64,000 bases of DNA from Saccharopolyspora gloriosae. Lineage in GTDB: Bacteria; Actinomycetota; Actinomycetes; Mycobacteriales; Pseudonocardiaceae. Location of the stretch: positions 3,829,470-3,893,469 of the forward strand of contig NZ_CP059557.1 of NCBI RefSeq assembly GCF_022828475.1, given 5' to 3'. The notes beneath the pieces are model-generated. The model had not been told where the DNA came from. It did not search any database and saw only the letters and a program-made list of their open reading frames with translations. Position numbers and translations under genes: made by a program. Below are positions 32,204-40,472 of the stretch, piece after piece; the stretch's first letter is position 1, and the number at the start of each line of letters is the position of its first letter.

Positions 32204-32980
32204 TCAGTCCCCCGGTGGGGATTTCCCTGCCAGCCGGGCCAAGTTCGGGTGCGGCTCGCCACCGCCGTGCACGGACACGACGTCGCCGGTCAGGTAGTTC
32301 GCGAGCGGGGAGGCCAGGAAGGCGCACATGGTGCCGACCTCGTCGGGCTCCGCGGGCCGCCCCATCGGAACGCCCTCGGCGAACCCGGAATCCTGTGCCG
32401 ATGCGCCGAATTGCTCCGCGAAGTTGTCGGTGCGCGCCACGCCGACGGACACGGCGTTGACCCGGACGCTCGGCGCGAACTCCAGCGCGAGGGTGCGGGT
32501 GAGGCTTTCCAACCCCGCCTTCGCCGCGGCGTAAGCGGCGATGGTGGGCGCGGCGCGACCGGCGGCGATGCTACTGATCATGATCATGGAGCCGCCGTGC
32601 TCGCGCATCACCGGCCACGCCCGCTGGCAGACCAGCAGCGGTGCCAGCAGGTTCAGCTCGACGATCTTCGCGTGGAACCGCGGCGAGGCCGTGGCGGTGT
32701 CGGCGGGCGGTGCGCCACCGGCGTTGTTCACCAGCACGTCTAGCTTCCCGGACCGGCGCACGATCTCGCTGATCAGCTCGTCGACCTGGGCCGGGTCCCG
32801 CACGTCGGCCGGGATGAACTCGGCGCTCGCGGCCTCCGGAAGTCGTTCGGGCGGGTTCCGCGAGCACACGTACACCTGAGCGCCCGCCCGCAGCAGCACC
32901 GCGGCGATCCCGGCTCCGATCCCCCGCGTCCCTCCGGTCACCAGTGCCACCCGGCCGGACAGGTCGATCTCGACGCCCAC
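32204..32980 (-). CDS. SDR-family oxidoreductase (Rv3549c-like)
   Basis: 258 residues, first gene of the minus-strand operon facing echA20. TGGTRGIGAGIAAVLL, CSRNPPERLPE, NNAGGAPPADTATAS, Ser pair in MIMISSIAAGRAAP and YAAAKAG are the SDR landmarks. Synteny with Rv3548c-Rv3549c beside echA20 is exact. GTG at 32980 has GGAGG. A KstR2-like site lies 93 bases upstream. The precise substrate among HIP intermediates is not settled by sequence. Confidence 0.85.
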   Translation of the reverse strand: MGVEIDLSGRVALVTGGTRGIGAGIAAVLLRAGAQVYVCSRNPPERLPEAASAEFIPADVRDPAQVDELISEIVRRSGKLDVLVNNAGGAPPADTATASPRFHAKIVELNLLAPLLVCQRAWPVMREHGGSMIMISSIAAGRAAPTIAAYAAAKAGLESLTRTLALEFAPSVRVNAVSVGVARTDNFAEQFGASAQDSGFAEGVPMGRPAEPDEVGTMCAFLASPLANYLTGDVVSVHGGGEPHPNLARLAGKSPPGD

Positions 32981-33072
32981 CGCAACCTCCGGGACTCGGG
33001 ATTTCAGCCTCTGGGGGATTTTCCGCCTCTGGCGGGAGCTTCACCGCGATTGCTACCGTACCAACTCAACCT

Positions 33073-33086
33073 AACAAGTGCTAGGT
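33073..33086. promoter_or_regulatory. KstR2-like operator between echA20 and the SDR/fadA6 operon
   Basis: AACAAGTGCTAGGT matches AnCAAGnnCTTGnT except for one base (CTAG for CTTG). Flanking AACCTA and TAGGTT extend the dyad. It ends 12 bases before the echA20 ATG. Confidence 0.7.
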
Positions 33087-33097
33087 TTGGTGATGCC

Positions 33098-33859
33098 ATG
33101 ACGATCCGGATTCGGCGCCACGACAACGGAATCGTGGTCCTGACCATGGACCATCCACCGGTGAACGCGCTGCCCGCGCAGGGCTGGCACGACCTCGCCG
33201 ACGCCGTCCGAACGGCCGGTGCGGACGAGCGGACCCGCAGCGTGGTCCTGCAAGCGGAAGGACGCGGGTTCAACGCGGGTGTGGACATCAAGGAGCTCAC
33301 GGCCGATCCCGGCCACGACAAGCTCATCGCCGTCAACCACGGGTGCTACGAGGCGTTCAAGAGCGTCTACGAGTGCCCGGTGCCGGTGATCAGCGCGGTG
33401 CACGGCTTCTGCCTCGGCGGCGGCATCGGCCTGGTCGGCAACTCCGACATCATCATCGCCGCCGAGGACGCCTATTTCGGCCTGCCCGAGGTGGATCGGG
33501 GCGCGCTCGGCGCGGCCACGCACCTGTCCCGGCTGGTGCCGCAGCACTACGCGCGAGCGATGTTCTACACCGGTCGCAACGCCACCGCGCGGGAACTGGC
33601 GCACTTCGGGTCGGTCTGGGAAGTCGTGGAACCGGCGCGGCTGCACCAGGCCGCCTTCGACCTCGCCGAGTCGATCGCGCGCAAGGACCCGCTCGTGATC
33701 CGCAAGGCCAAGGAATCCCTCAACGGCATCGACCCGGTGGACGTCAACCGCAGCTACCGCTTCGAGCAGGGATTCACCTTCGAACTCAACCTCAGCGGAG
33801 TGTCCGACCGGGCACGGGAAGCGTTCGTGCAGCCGGACGGCTCCGGGCGCAACAGGTGA
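33098..33859 (+). CDS. echA20: EchA20, steroid ring-opening CoA hydrolase
   Basis: 253 residues of crotonase fold: MDHPPVNALPAQGW, oxyanion loop EGRGFNAGVDIKEL, and HGFCLGGGIGLVGNSDII. It is similar in size and position to Rv3550 (EchA20), which hydrolyses the last intact steroid ring of the HIEC-CoA intermediate. The ATG at 33098 has no clear Shine-Dalgarno and follows the KstR2 site by 12 bases, so the mRNA leader must be very short. It leads the operon echA20-ipdA-ipdB-ipdC. Confidence 0.92.
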   Translation: MTIRIRRHDNGIVVLTMDHPPVNALPAQGWHDLADAVRTAGADERTRSVVLQAEGRGFNAGVDIKELTADPGHDKLIAVNHGCYEAFKSVYECPVPVISAVHGFCLGGGIGLVGNSDIIIAAEDAYFGLPEVDRGALGAATHLSRLVPQHYARAMFYTGRNATARELAHFGSVWEVVEPARLHQAAFDLAESIARKDPLVIRKAKESLNGIDPVDVNRSYRFEQGFTFELNLSGVSDRAREAFVQPDGSGRNR

Positions 33860-33870
33860 AAGGGCGGGCG

Positions 33871-34734
33871 ATGCGGGACAAACTCACCACTCCCGACGAG
33901 ATCGCGGGACGGCTGCGCAGCGGTATGACGATCGGGATCGGCGGCTGGGGGTCCAGGCGCAAACCGATGGCGCTGGTGCGCGCGATCCTGCGCTCCGACC
34001 TGCGGGATTTGACGCTGGTCTCCTACGGCGGTCCCGACGTCGGGTTGCTTGCCGCGGCGGGGAAGCTGCGCAAGGTCGTGTTCGGGTTCGTCTCGCTGGA
34101 TTCGATTCCGCTGGACCCGCACTTCCGCGCGGCCCGGCAGCGCGGCGAGCTCGAAGTCGCCGAGTACGACGAGGGAATGGTGCTCGCCGGGTTGCGCGCG
34201 GCGGCCGCTCGGCTGCCGTTCCTGCCGACCAGGGCCGGAGTCGGCTCCGACGTTCCCGCGCTCAACCCGGAACTGCGCACCGTGCGGTCCCCGTACGACG
34301 ACCACGAGGAACTGCTGGCGATGCCCGCGCTGCGGCTGGACGCGGCGCTGGTGCACCTCAACCGCGCGGACCGGCACGGCAACGCCCAGTACCTCGGCCC
34401 CGATCCCTACTTCGACGATCTGATGTGCGCGGCGGCCGAACGCGGCTACGTCAGCTGCGAACGAGTGGTGCCCACCGCCGAGCTGCTGCGGGCGGGGCCG
34501 GTGCAGTCGGTGCTGCTGAACCGGACGCACACCGACGCGGTGGCCGAGACGCCGCGCGGCGCGCACTTCACCGGCTGCGCACCGGATTACGACCGCGACG
34601 AAGCGTTCCAGCGGCGCTACGCGGCCAGTGCCGCCGACGCGGCGAGCTGGGAGGCGTTTCGCGCGGAGTTCCTCAGCGGCGACGAACAGGCGTATCAAGC
34701 CGCGGTCGATGCGGCACGGGAGGTGGCCGAATGA
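33871..34734 (+). CDS. ipdA: IpdA, alpha subunit of COCHEA-CoA hydrolase (CoA-transferase fold)
   Basis: 287 residues. Class I CoA-transferase alpha fold: GMTIGIGGWGSRRKPMALVR, VSYGGPDVGLLAAAGKLRK, and ALVHLNRADRHGNAQYLGPD. IpdA and IpdB form a ring hydrolase that opens the last carbocycle of the steroid nucleus without the usual transferase Glu. ATG at 33871 has AAAGGG upstream; a GTG at 33856 that overlaps the echA20 stop is an alternative start. Its end overlaps ipdB by four bases. Confidence 0.93.
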   Translation: MRDKLTTPDEIAGRLRSGMTIGIGGWGSRRKPMALVRAILRSDLRDLTLVSYGGPDVGLLAAAGKLRKVVFGFVSLDSIPLDPHFRAARQRGELEVAEYDEGMVLAGLRAAAARLPFLPTRAGVGSDVPALNPELRTVRSPYDDHEELLAMPALRLDAALVHLNRADRHGNAQYLGPDPYFDDLMCAAAERGYVSCERVVPTAELLRAGPVQSVLLNRTHTDAVAETPRGAHFTGCAPDYDRDEAFQRRYAASAADAASWEAFRAEFLSGDEQAYQAAVDAAREVAE

Positions 34735-35483
34735 GCAGCGAAGTGAGCCGCGCGGAGATCTGCGCCGTCGCCTGCGCCGACACCTGGCGCGACGCCGGCG
34801 AGGCGCTGGCCTCCCCGTTCGGGGCGATTCCCGCGCTCGGCGCCCGGCTGGCTCGGCTGACCACGGCCCCGGATCTGCTGTTGACCGACGGCGAAGCGGT
34901 GCTGCTGGCCGACACTCCGGCGCTCGGGCAGGAGACGCGGGACGTGACCGCCGAAGGCTGGATGCCGTACCGGCAGGTGCTCGACCTGCTCGCCGGGGGG
35001 CGCCGCCAGGTGATGATGGGGGCGACCCAGATCGACCGGTACGGCAACCAGAACATCTCCCGGATCGGACCGTGGGACCGGCCGAAGGTGCAGCTGATCG
35101 GGGCGCGCGGGGCTCCGGGGAACTCCGTCAACCACGTGACGAACTACTGGGTTCCCGGACACGGCAAGCGGATCTTCGTCGAGTCGGTCGATCTGGTCTG
35201 CGGGGTGGGGCACGATCGGGCCGTGGGGTCCGCCGGGCGGTTCCACGACGTGCAGGTGGTGGTCACGAACTTGGGCGTGCTCGATTTCGCCGGTCCGGGC
35301 GCCACGATGCGGCTGCGGTCGGTGCATCCCGGGGTGACGGTCGAGCAGGTTCAGGACAGCACCGGTTTCGAGCTCGACACCGGCTCGGTGGACGAGACGC
35401 GGCTGCCCTCCGCCGCGGAACTCGAACTCATCCGCACCGTGCTCGACCCCGATGGGCTGCGCTACCAGGAGATCCCCGCATGA
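34731..35483 (+). CDS. ipdB: IpdB, beta subunit of COCHEA-CoA hydrolase
   Basis: 250 residues. CoA-transferase beta fold with LLLTDGEAVLLADTP, MMGATQIDRYGNQNISRIG, GARGAPGNSVNHVTNYWVP and GPGATMRLRSVHPGVT. The family-typical GNxN-type loop is present. It is coupled to ipdA and ipdC by ATGA overlaps on both sides. In R. jostii and M. tuberculosis loss of IpdAB blocks growth on cholesterol through CoA sequestration in a dead-end thioester. Confidence 0.93.
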   Translation: MSSEVSRAEICAVACADTWRDAGEALASPFGAIPALGARLARLTTAPDLLLTDGEAVLLADTPALGQETRDVTAEGWMPYRQVLDLLAGGRRQVMMGATQIDRYGNQNISRIGPWDRPKVQLIGARGAPGNSVNHVTNYWVPGHGKRIFVESVDLVCGVGHDRAVGSAGRFHDVQVVVTNLGVLDFAGPGATMRLRSVHPGVTVEQVQDSTGFELDTGSVDETRLPSAAELELIRTVLDPDGLRYQEIPA

Positions 35484-36559
35484 CCGCGCCCGTGCTCGAC
35501 ACCGCGCTGTGCCGGTTGGCCGGGGTGCGGCATCCGGTGGTGCAGACCGGGATGGGCTGGGTCGCCGGGCCTCGGCTGGTCTCGGCGACCGCCGAAGCCG
35601 GTGCGCTCGGTGTGCTCGCCTCCGCGACGATGAGCTTGGAACAGCTCGGCTCGGCGATCCGGGAAGTGCGCGAGCGCACCGCGAACCCGTTCGGCGTGAA
35701 CCTGCGGGCCGACGCAGGCGACGCCGAACAGCGGGTCGACCTGCTCATCCGTGAAGGGGTCCGGGTGGCCTCGTTCGCGTTGCTGCCGGATCAGCGCCTG
35801 ATCGGCAAGCTCAAGGACGCGGGCGTGCTCGTGATCCCGTCCGTGGGAGCGCGGCGGCACGCCGAGAAGGTGCAGGCCTGGGGCGCCGACGCGGTGCTCG
35901 TGCAGGGCGGCGAAGGCGGCGGGCACACCGGCCCGGTCGCCACCACCGTGCTGCTTCCGCAGGTCGTGGACGCCGTGGACATTCCGGTGATCGCGGCGGG
36001 CGGGTTCTTCGACGGCCGCGGGCTGGCCGCCGCGCTCTGCTACGGCGCGGCCGGGATCGGGATGGGCACCCGGTTCCTGCTCACCTCCGACAGCGCCGTG
36101 CCCGAGGAGGTCAAGCGGCGCTACCTGGCGGCGGCCGCGGGCGACACCCTCGTCACATCACGAGTGGACGGGATGCCGCACCGGATGCTGCGCAGCGCCC
36201 TGACCGACGGCGCCGAATCCGGCGGCACGCTGCGGCGGCTGCCGGGTGCGCTGCGGCAGGCGGTCGCGTTCAAGGCGATGACCGGGATGTCCTGGCGGCA
36301 CCTGATCTCCGACGGGCTCGCGATGCGGCGGGCGAAGCAGCTGCCGTGGAGCGCGGTGCTGCTGGCCGCGAACACGCCGATGCTGATCAGGCAGGCACTG
36401 GTGCGCGGCGACGCCGACGCGGGCGTGCTGCCCGCCGGGCAGGTCGTGGGGATGCTCGACGAACTGCCCGGCTGCGCGGAACTGGTGACCCGGATCGTCG
36501 GCGACGCCGCCCGCGTCCTCGGCGAGTCCGCCGGCCGGATCACCGCCGCGGAGCCATGA
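35480..36559 (+). CDS. ipdC: IpdC, flavin-dependent oxidoreductase (NMO-like TIM barrel)
   Basis: 359 residues. Nitronate-monooxygenase-type barrel: HPVVQTGMGWVAGPRLVSAT at the N-terminus, NLRADAGD, GADAVLVQGGEGGGHTGPV with the FMN-site His, and IAAGGFFDGRGLAAAL. Homologue of Rv3553 IpdC, thought to introduce the double bond that precedes ring D opening by EchA20. It overlaps ipdB by four bases, and its last 20 bases overlap the convergent kstR2. Confidence 0.9.
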   Translation: MTAPVLDTALCRLAGVRHPVVQTGMGWVAGPRLVSATAEAGALGVLASATMSLEQLGSAIREVRERTANPFGVNLRADAGDAEQRVDLLIREGVRVASFALLPDQRLIGKLKDAGVLVIPSVGARRHAEKVQAWGADAVLVQGGEGGGHTGPVATTVLLPQVVDAVDIPVIAAGGFFDGRGLAAALCYGAAGIGMGTRFLLTSDSAVPEEVKRRYLAAAAGDTLVTSRVDGMPHRMLRSALTDGAESGGTLRRLPGALRQAVAFKAMTGMSWRHLISDGLAMRRAKQLPWSAVLLAANTPMLIRQALVRGDADAGVLPAGQVVGMLDELPGCAELVTRIVGDAARVLGESAGRITAAEP

Positions 36560-37187
36560 TCCCCTCGCAGAGGATCGTCACGTGCTGCTCGGCGATGACA
36601 TCGGCGTTCAACCGGCCGCGCGGGTTGTACCAGTGCACCGTGGTCCACACGGTGTCCCGGATGAACCGGTAGGCGATCTTCACGTTGAGGTCCTCGCGGA
36701 ACACGCCCGCCTGCTGCCCCTGCTGGAGCACCTTGATCCAGGTGCGCTCGAACTCGTTGCCCGCTCGCCGCAGGTAGCCGAAGCGCTCGAACTGGGCGAG
36801 GTACTTCGCCTCGTTCTGGTAGATCGTGACCGCCGAGCGGTATTGGTTCATGGCGCGGAACGACTGCCGGATCAGGTCGGTGACGGTGCTGCGCGGATCG
36901 GTCGCGTCCCGCACCACGTCCGCGTAGAGCCGCTGCTGGAACTCCAGGAACTCGCGGAGGATCTCGTCGACCATCGATTCCTTCGAATCGAAGTGGTGGT
37001 AGAGGCTGCCGGAGAGGATTCCCGCGGCGTCGGCGATGTCCCGGACCGTCGTGACCACGAATCCCCGTTCGGCGAACAGATCCGCCGCGATCGCCAGCAG
37101 TTCCGCGCGGCGCCGCGACCCGCCGCTCGCCGCGTCGGCGCCCGCCGTCCGCTGTCCACGCCCGGTCGAGCGCTTGGTTTCCGCCAT
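36540..37187 (-). CDS. kstR2: TetR-family repressor of HIP catabolism KstR2
   Basis: 215 residues. HTH: RRAELLAIAADLFAERGF, then VRDIADAAGILSGSLYHHF with DSKESMVDEI, the distinctive KstR2 recognition helix. Ligand-binding part: AMNQYRSAVTIYQNEAKYL and DTVWTTVHWYNPRGR. KstR2 releases DNA on binding HIP-CoA. Two operators of its class lie at divergent promoters within 5 kb. The N-terminus is longer by about 15-25 residues of Ser/Gly/Arg-rich sequence than in mycobacteria. No operator is visible directly upstream of the gene itself. Confidence 0.93.
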   Translation of the reverse strand: MAETKRSTGRGQRTAGADAASGGSRRRAELLAIAADLFAERGFVVTTVRDIADAAGILSGSLYHHFDSKESMVDEILREFLEFQQRLYADVVRDATDPRSTVTDLIRQSFRAMNQYRSAVTIYQNEAKYLAQFERFGYLRRAGNEFERTWIKVLQQGQQAGVFREDLNVKIAYRFIRDTVWTTVHWYNPRGRLNADVIAEQHVTILCEGIMAPRR

Positions 37188-37281
37188 CTCCCCATCCTCT
37201 CATCAGGAGTTGTTTCCGGATCACCTGCGTAGCGGGGCTGGTGGCGACAGCTCGGCGACTCGTGAGGAGTCCGGCTCGCCG

Positions 37282-38061
37282 TCACGGGTGTTGGCTGCTG
37301 ACCGAGACGATTTCACCGGTGAGGTAGGTGGAGTAGTCGGAGGCGAGGAAGACGATCACGTTCGCCACCTCCCACGGTTCGGCGGAGCGGCCGAAGGCCT
37401 CGCGGGACTCCAGCTCGGCCAGCAGCTCGTCCGAGGTCACCTTCGCCAGGTTCGGGTGCATCACCAGGCTGGGTGCGACCGCGTTCACCCGCACTCCGAG
37501 TTCGGCCGCGTCGATCGCCGAACACCGGGTCAGCGCCATCACCCCCGCCTTCGCCGCCGCGTAGTGCGCCTGGCCGGCCTGCGCTCGCCAGCCCACCACC
37601 GAGGAGTTGTTCACCACCACGCCCCCACCGCCCTGCTCCCGGAAACACCGGATCGCGGCCCGGGTGCAGCGGAACGTGCCGTTGAGCGTGACGTCCAGGA
37701 CGCGGTCCCACTGCTGGTCGGTCATGTCCTGGATCGGGGCGGTACCGCCCAATCCGGCGTTGTTGACCACAACGTCGAGCCGCCCGAACTCGTCCGCGGC
37801 GGTGCCGATGAGGTGCTGCACCTGCTGTTCGTCGGTGACGTCGCAGGGCACCGCGAGCACCTGCGCGCCGGGCAGCTCGGCCAGCTCGGCGCGGGTGGCC
37901 TCCAGCCGCCGCTCGTGGGCGTCGCTGATCACCACGCGGGCGCCTTCCCGGATCATCCGGCGAGCAGTCGCCGAACCGATCCCGGAACCGGCGGCCGCGG
38001 TCACCAGTGCGGTCTTGCCCGCCAGCAGCGCGTGCGGCTCGGGTTCGACGGGAACGGTCAC
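37282..38061 (-). CDS. ipdF: IpdF-like SDR (Rv3559c-like)
   Basis: 259 residues from GTG at 38061, overlapping the fadE30 stop (GTGA). SDR landmarks: TAAAGSGIGSATARRMI, NNAGLGGTAPIQDMTDQQWD, NNSSVVGWRAQAGQAHYAAA and KAGVMALTR. Rv3559c/IpdF is the dehydrogenase for the C5-hydroxyl of the ring C/D intermediate. Placement next to fadE30 and kstR2 is as in other steroid-degrading actinobacteria. A long open frame that joins it to fadE30 (to 39093) is only a shadow. Confidence 0.85.
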   Translation of the reverse strand: MTVPVEPEPHALLAGKTALVTAAAGSGIGSATARRMIREGARVVISDAHERRLEATRAELAELPGAQVLAVPCDVTDEQQVQHLIGTAADEFGRLDVVVNNAGLGGTAPIQDMTDQQWDRVLDVTLNGTFRCTRAAIRCFREQGGGGVVVNNSSVVGWRAQAGQAHYAAAKAGVMALTRCSAIDAAELGVRVNAVAPSLVMHPNLAKVTSDELLAELESREAFGRSAEPWEVANVIVFLASDYSTYLTGEIVSVSSQHP

Positions 38062-39239
38062 GGCCGGGCCTCCTTCGGTAGGCCGAGCACCCGCTCGGCG
38101 ATGATGTTGCGCTGGATCTCGTTGGAACCGCCATAAATGGTGTCGGCGCGGGTGAACAGGAACAGCCGCTGCCGCTCGTCGAGCCGGTAGGGCGCGTCCT
38201 CGGCGACGAGCCCGCAGGCCCCGGCGACCTCCATCGCCAGCTCGCCGAGCCCGCGGTGGAAGGTGGCCCAGTACAGCTTCGCGATGGACGCCTCCGGCCC
38301 GGCCGTCCCGTTGGCCACCCCGGTGAGCGTGCGCAGCGCGTTGAACCGCATCACCTCCAGCCCGATCCACGCCCGGCTGATCTTGTCCCGCAGCACCGGG
38401 TCGTCGAGCGCGCCGCCGCCGCGAGCCAGCTCCGTGATCCGCTCCAGTTCGCGGCGGAACACCACCTGCTGATCGATGGTGCCCACACCCCGTTCGAATC
38501 CGAGCGTGCCCATCGCGACCCGCCAGCCACCGCCGACCTCGCCCACGACGTTGTCGGCATCGGTGCGGGCACCGTCGAAGAACACCTCGTTGAACTCGGA
38601 GGTCCCGGTGAGCTGGACGATCGGCCGGACCTCGATCTCGGGCTGATCCATCGGCACCAGCAGGTAGGACAGCCCGTGGTGCCTGCCGCCCTCGGGGTCG
38701 GTGCGGGCGAGCAGGAAGCACCAGTCCGCGACGTGCGCCAGCGAGGTCCACGTCTTCTGCCCGTGCACCACCCAGTCCGGGCCGTCGCGCCGCGCTTTGG
38801 TGGACAGGTTCGCGAGATCCGATCCGGCGGAGGGTTCCGAATAGCCCTGGCACCACAGTTCGCGCACCTCGACGATCGCGGGCAGGAACCGCTGCCGCTG
38901 GCGCTCGGTGCCGAAAGCGATGATCGTCGGCCCGAGCAGCTCCTCCCCGACGTGCCCGACGCGCACCGGAGCTCCGATGCCGGCGTACTCCTCGTGGAAG
39001 ATCACCTGCTGCGCGATCGAGGCGCCGCGCCCGCCGAACTCCTCGGGCCAGCCCAGGCAGGTCCAGCCGCCTTCGGCGAGACGCCGGTCCCACGCGAGCC
39101 GCAGTGCGAACTCCTCGTGCTCCCGTCCCGGGCCGCCCAGCCCCCGCGCCGCCGCGAAATCACCGGTGAGGTGATCGCCGAGCCACTCCCGGACCTCCCG
39201 GCGGAACGCCGCCTCCTGAGCACTGTCGGCCAGCTCCAT
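38058..39239 (-). CDS. fadE30: Acyl-CoA dehydrogenase FadE30
   Basis: 393 residues from ATG at 39239. Landmarks: CLGWPEEFGGRGASIAQQV, CQGYSEPSAGSDLANLSTKA, VVHGQKTWTSLAHVADWCFL and DTIYGGSNEIQRNIIAERVL. FadE30 acts on the propionyl-CoA side chain of HIP-CoA derivatives. First gene of the operon that includes ipdF; a perfect KstR2 site is 74 bases upstream in the divergent promoter region shared with the enoyl-CoA hydratase. Confidence 0.9.
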   Translation of the reverse strand: MELADSAQEAAFRREVREWLGDHLTGDFAAARGLGGPGREHEEFALRLAWDRRLAEGGWTCLGWPEEFGGRGASIAQQVIFHEEYAGIGAPVRVGHVGEELLGPTIIAFGTERQRQRFLPAIVEVRELWCQGYSEPSAGSDLANLSTKARRDGPDWVVHGQKTWTSLAHVADWCFLLARTDPEGGRHHGLSYLLVPMDQPEIEVRPIVQLTGTSEFNEVFFDGARTDADNVVGEVGGGWRVAMGTLGFERGVGTIDQQVVFRRELERITELARGGGALDDPVLRDKISRAWIGLEVMRFNALRTLTGVANGTAGPEASIAKLYWATFHRGLGELAMEVAGACGLVAEDAPYRLDERQRLFLFTRADTIYGGSNEIQRNIIAERVLGLPKEARP

Positions 39240-39312
39240 CCGACCACCCCCGATCCGCCCGAACGCGGCCGGACGATCGTGTTTCCCAGTCATCGCAGGA
39301 AAATGCAAGCCT

Positions 39313-39326
39313 ACCAAGCACTTGCT
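39313..39326. promoter_or_regulatory. KstR2 operator between fadE30 and the enoyl-CoA hydratase
   Basis: ACCAAGCACTTGCT matches AnCAAGnnCTTGnT in full, and flanking CTA/TAG extend the dyad (39311-39328). It is placed between two divergent starts at 39239 and 39376. Confidence 0.88.
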
Positions 39327-39375
39327 AGTTTCGCTAACCTCGGAGGGCGCCGAACACCTCGACGAGGAGGCACCG

Positions 39376-40227
39376 ATGGCCGACCAAGAACCGGTCGTCA
39401 CCTACGAGCGGATCGAGCGGACCGCCGTCGTGACGATGAACCGGCCCCGATACCGCAACGCGCAGAACTCGGCGATGACCTACGCGCTCGACGACGCCTT
39501 CTACCGGGCGTGCGCCGATGACGAGGTGTCAGTGATCGTGCTCGGCGGGGCGGGTGAGCACTTCTCGGCCGGGCACGACATCGGGTCGCCGGGACGGGAC
39601 GCCGACGTGGACTTCGAGCGCCGCGCCGGACTGTGGTGGGGGCACACCGACAAGGCGGGCGGCGAATCCCGGTTCGCCCGCGAGCAAGAGGTGTACCTGG
39701 GGATGTGCCGTCGCTGGCGGGAGATGCCGAAGCCCGTCGTCGCGAGCGTGCAGGGCGCCTGCGTGGCGGGCGGGCTGATGCTGGCGTGGGTGTGCGACCT
39801 GATCGTGGCCGCCGAGGACGCGTTCTTCGCCGATCCGGTGGTGCGGATGGGAATTCCCGGAGTCGAGTACTTCGTGCACCCGTGGGTGCTCGGGCCGCGG
39901 GTGGCGAAGGAGTTCCTGTTCACCGGCAGGCGGATGAGCGCGCAGCGGGCCTACGAGATCGGCATGGTCAACCAGGTCGTCCCGGGTGAGCGCCTCGGCG
40001 ATGCGTCGATGGAGCTGGCCGGGGAGATCGCGGCGATGCCCCGCTTCGGTTTGGCCCTGACGAAGAAGGCCGTCAACCAGGCCGAGGACCTCATGGGCAG
40101 GCACAGCGGGCTCGACTCGGCGTTCGGCCTGCACCACTTGGCCCATGCGCACAACGCCGAGGTCGGCAAGGACTCGCTCAGCGGTATGGACGCCAAGAGC
40201 ATGAAGCGCGCCGCCGACGACTCTTAG
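39376..40227 (+). CDS. Enoyl-CoA hydratase, EchA13-like
   Basis: 283 residues from ATG at 39376 (GAGGAGG six bases upstream). Crotonase marks: VTMNRPRYRNAQNSAMTYAL, oxyanion loop GAGEHFSAGHDIGSPGRDAD, and VQGACVAGGLMLAWVCDLIV. The long insert after the oxyanion loop resembles EchA13 rather than EchA19. With FadE30 across the shared KstR2 promoter, it is the likely hydratase for the HIP propionyl side chain. In M. tuberculosis fadD3 lies between fadE30 and fadE31; here this gene takes the slot. Confidence 0.82.
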   Translation: MADQEPVVTYERIERTAVVTMNRPRYRNAQNSAMTYALDDAFYRACADDEVSVIVLGGAGEHFSAGHDIGSPGRDADVDFERRAGLWWGHTDKAGGESRFAREQEVYLGMCRRWREMPKPVVASVQGACVAGGLMLAWVCDLIVAAEDAFFADPVVRMGIPGVEYFVHPWVLGPRVAKEFLFTGRRMSAQRAYEIGMVNQVVPGERLGDASMELAGEIAAMPRFGLALTKKAVNQAEDLMGRHSGLDSAFGLHHLAHAHNAEVGKDSLSGMDAKSMKRAADDS

Positions 40228-40249
40228 GAGTGCCTTCGAATGACCTGGA

Positions 40250-40430
40250 CAGGGGGCGGGGTGGCGGAACCTCAGCTGCTTCCTCGCTGCGGGGTCGATG
40301 TCGCAAGTGGCTCCGCCACGAGCGAAATCGCTGTCCTCGCGAGGAAACAGCTGAGAACCCGCCGATGGTCCGGTTGCTCAAGCTGGTCGCTGCTCATCGG
40401 CTTCGCCGCTGACACGACACGGATCAAAAG
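40250..40430 (-). repeat. Family-1 palindromic repeat, copy D (inverted orientation)
   Basis: Same blocks as copy C but in reverse. Arms 40271-40287 and 40339-40355 pair. One pair is changed on both sides (G-C to T-A) and another becomes a G-U wobble when read as RNA on the minus strand. It fills the gap between the hydratase and fadE31. Confidence 0.88.
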
Positions 40431-40472
40431 ATCTTTCCGCAGGGGTTTCCCCGCCATGTTCGGGAGGGCGTC

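Noticed and set aside
33001-33044. Short direct repeat CAGAGGC(G/T)GAAA near the SDR start
   Set aside because: Only two units, no structure or known role; may be part of the promoter region but nothing supports a function.
37282-39093. 603-codon frame joining fadE30 and ipdF
   Set aside because: The upstream half is fadE30 out of frame; ipdF starts at the GTG overlapping the fadE30 stop.
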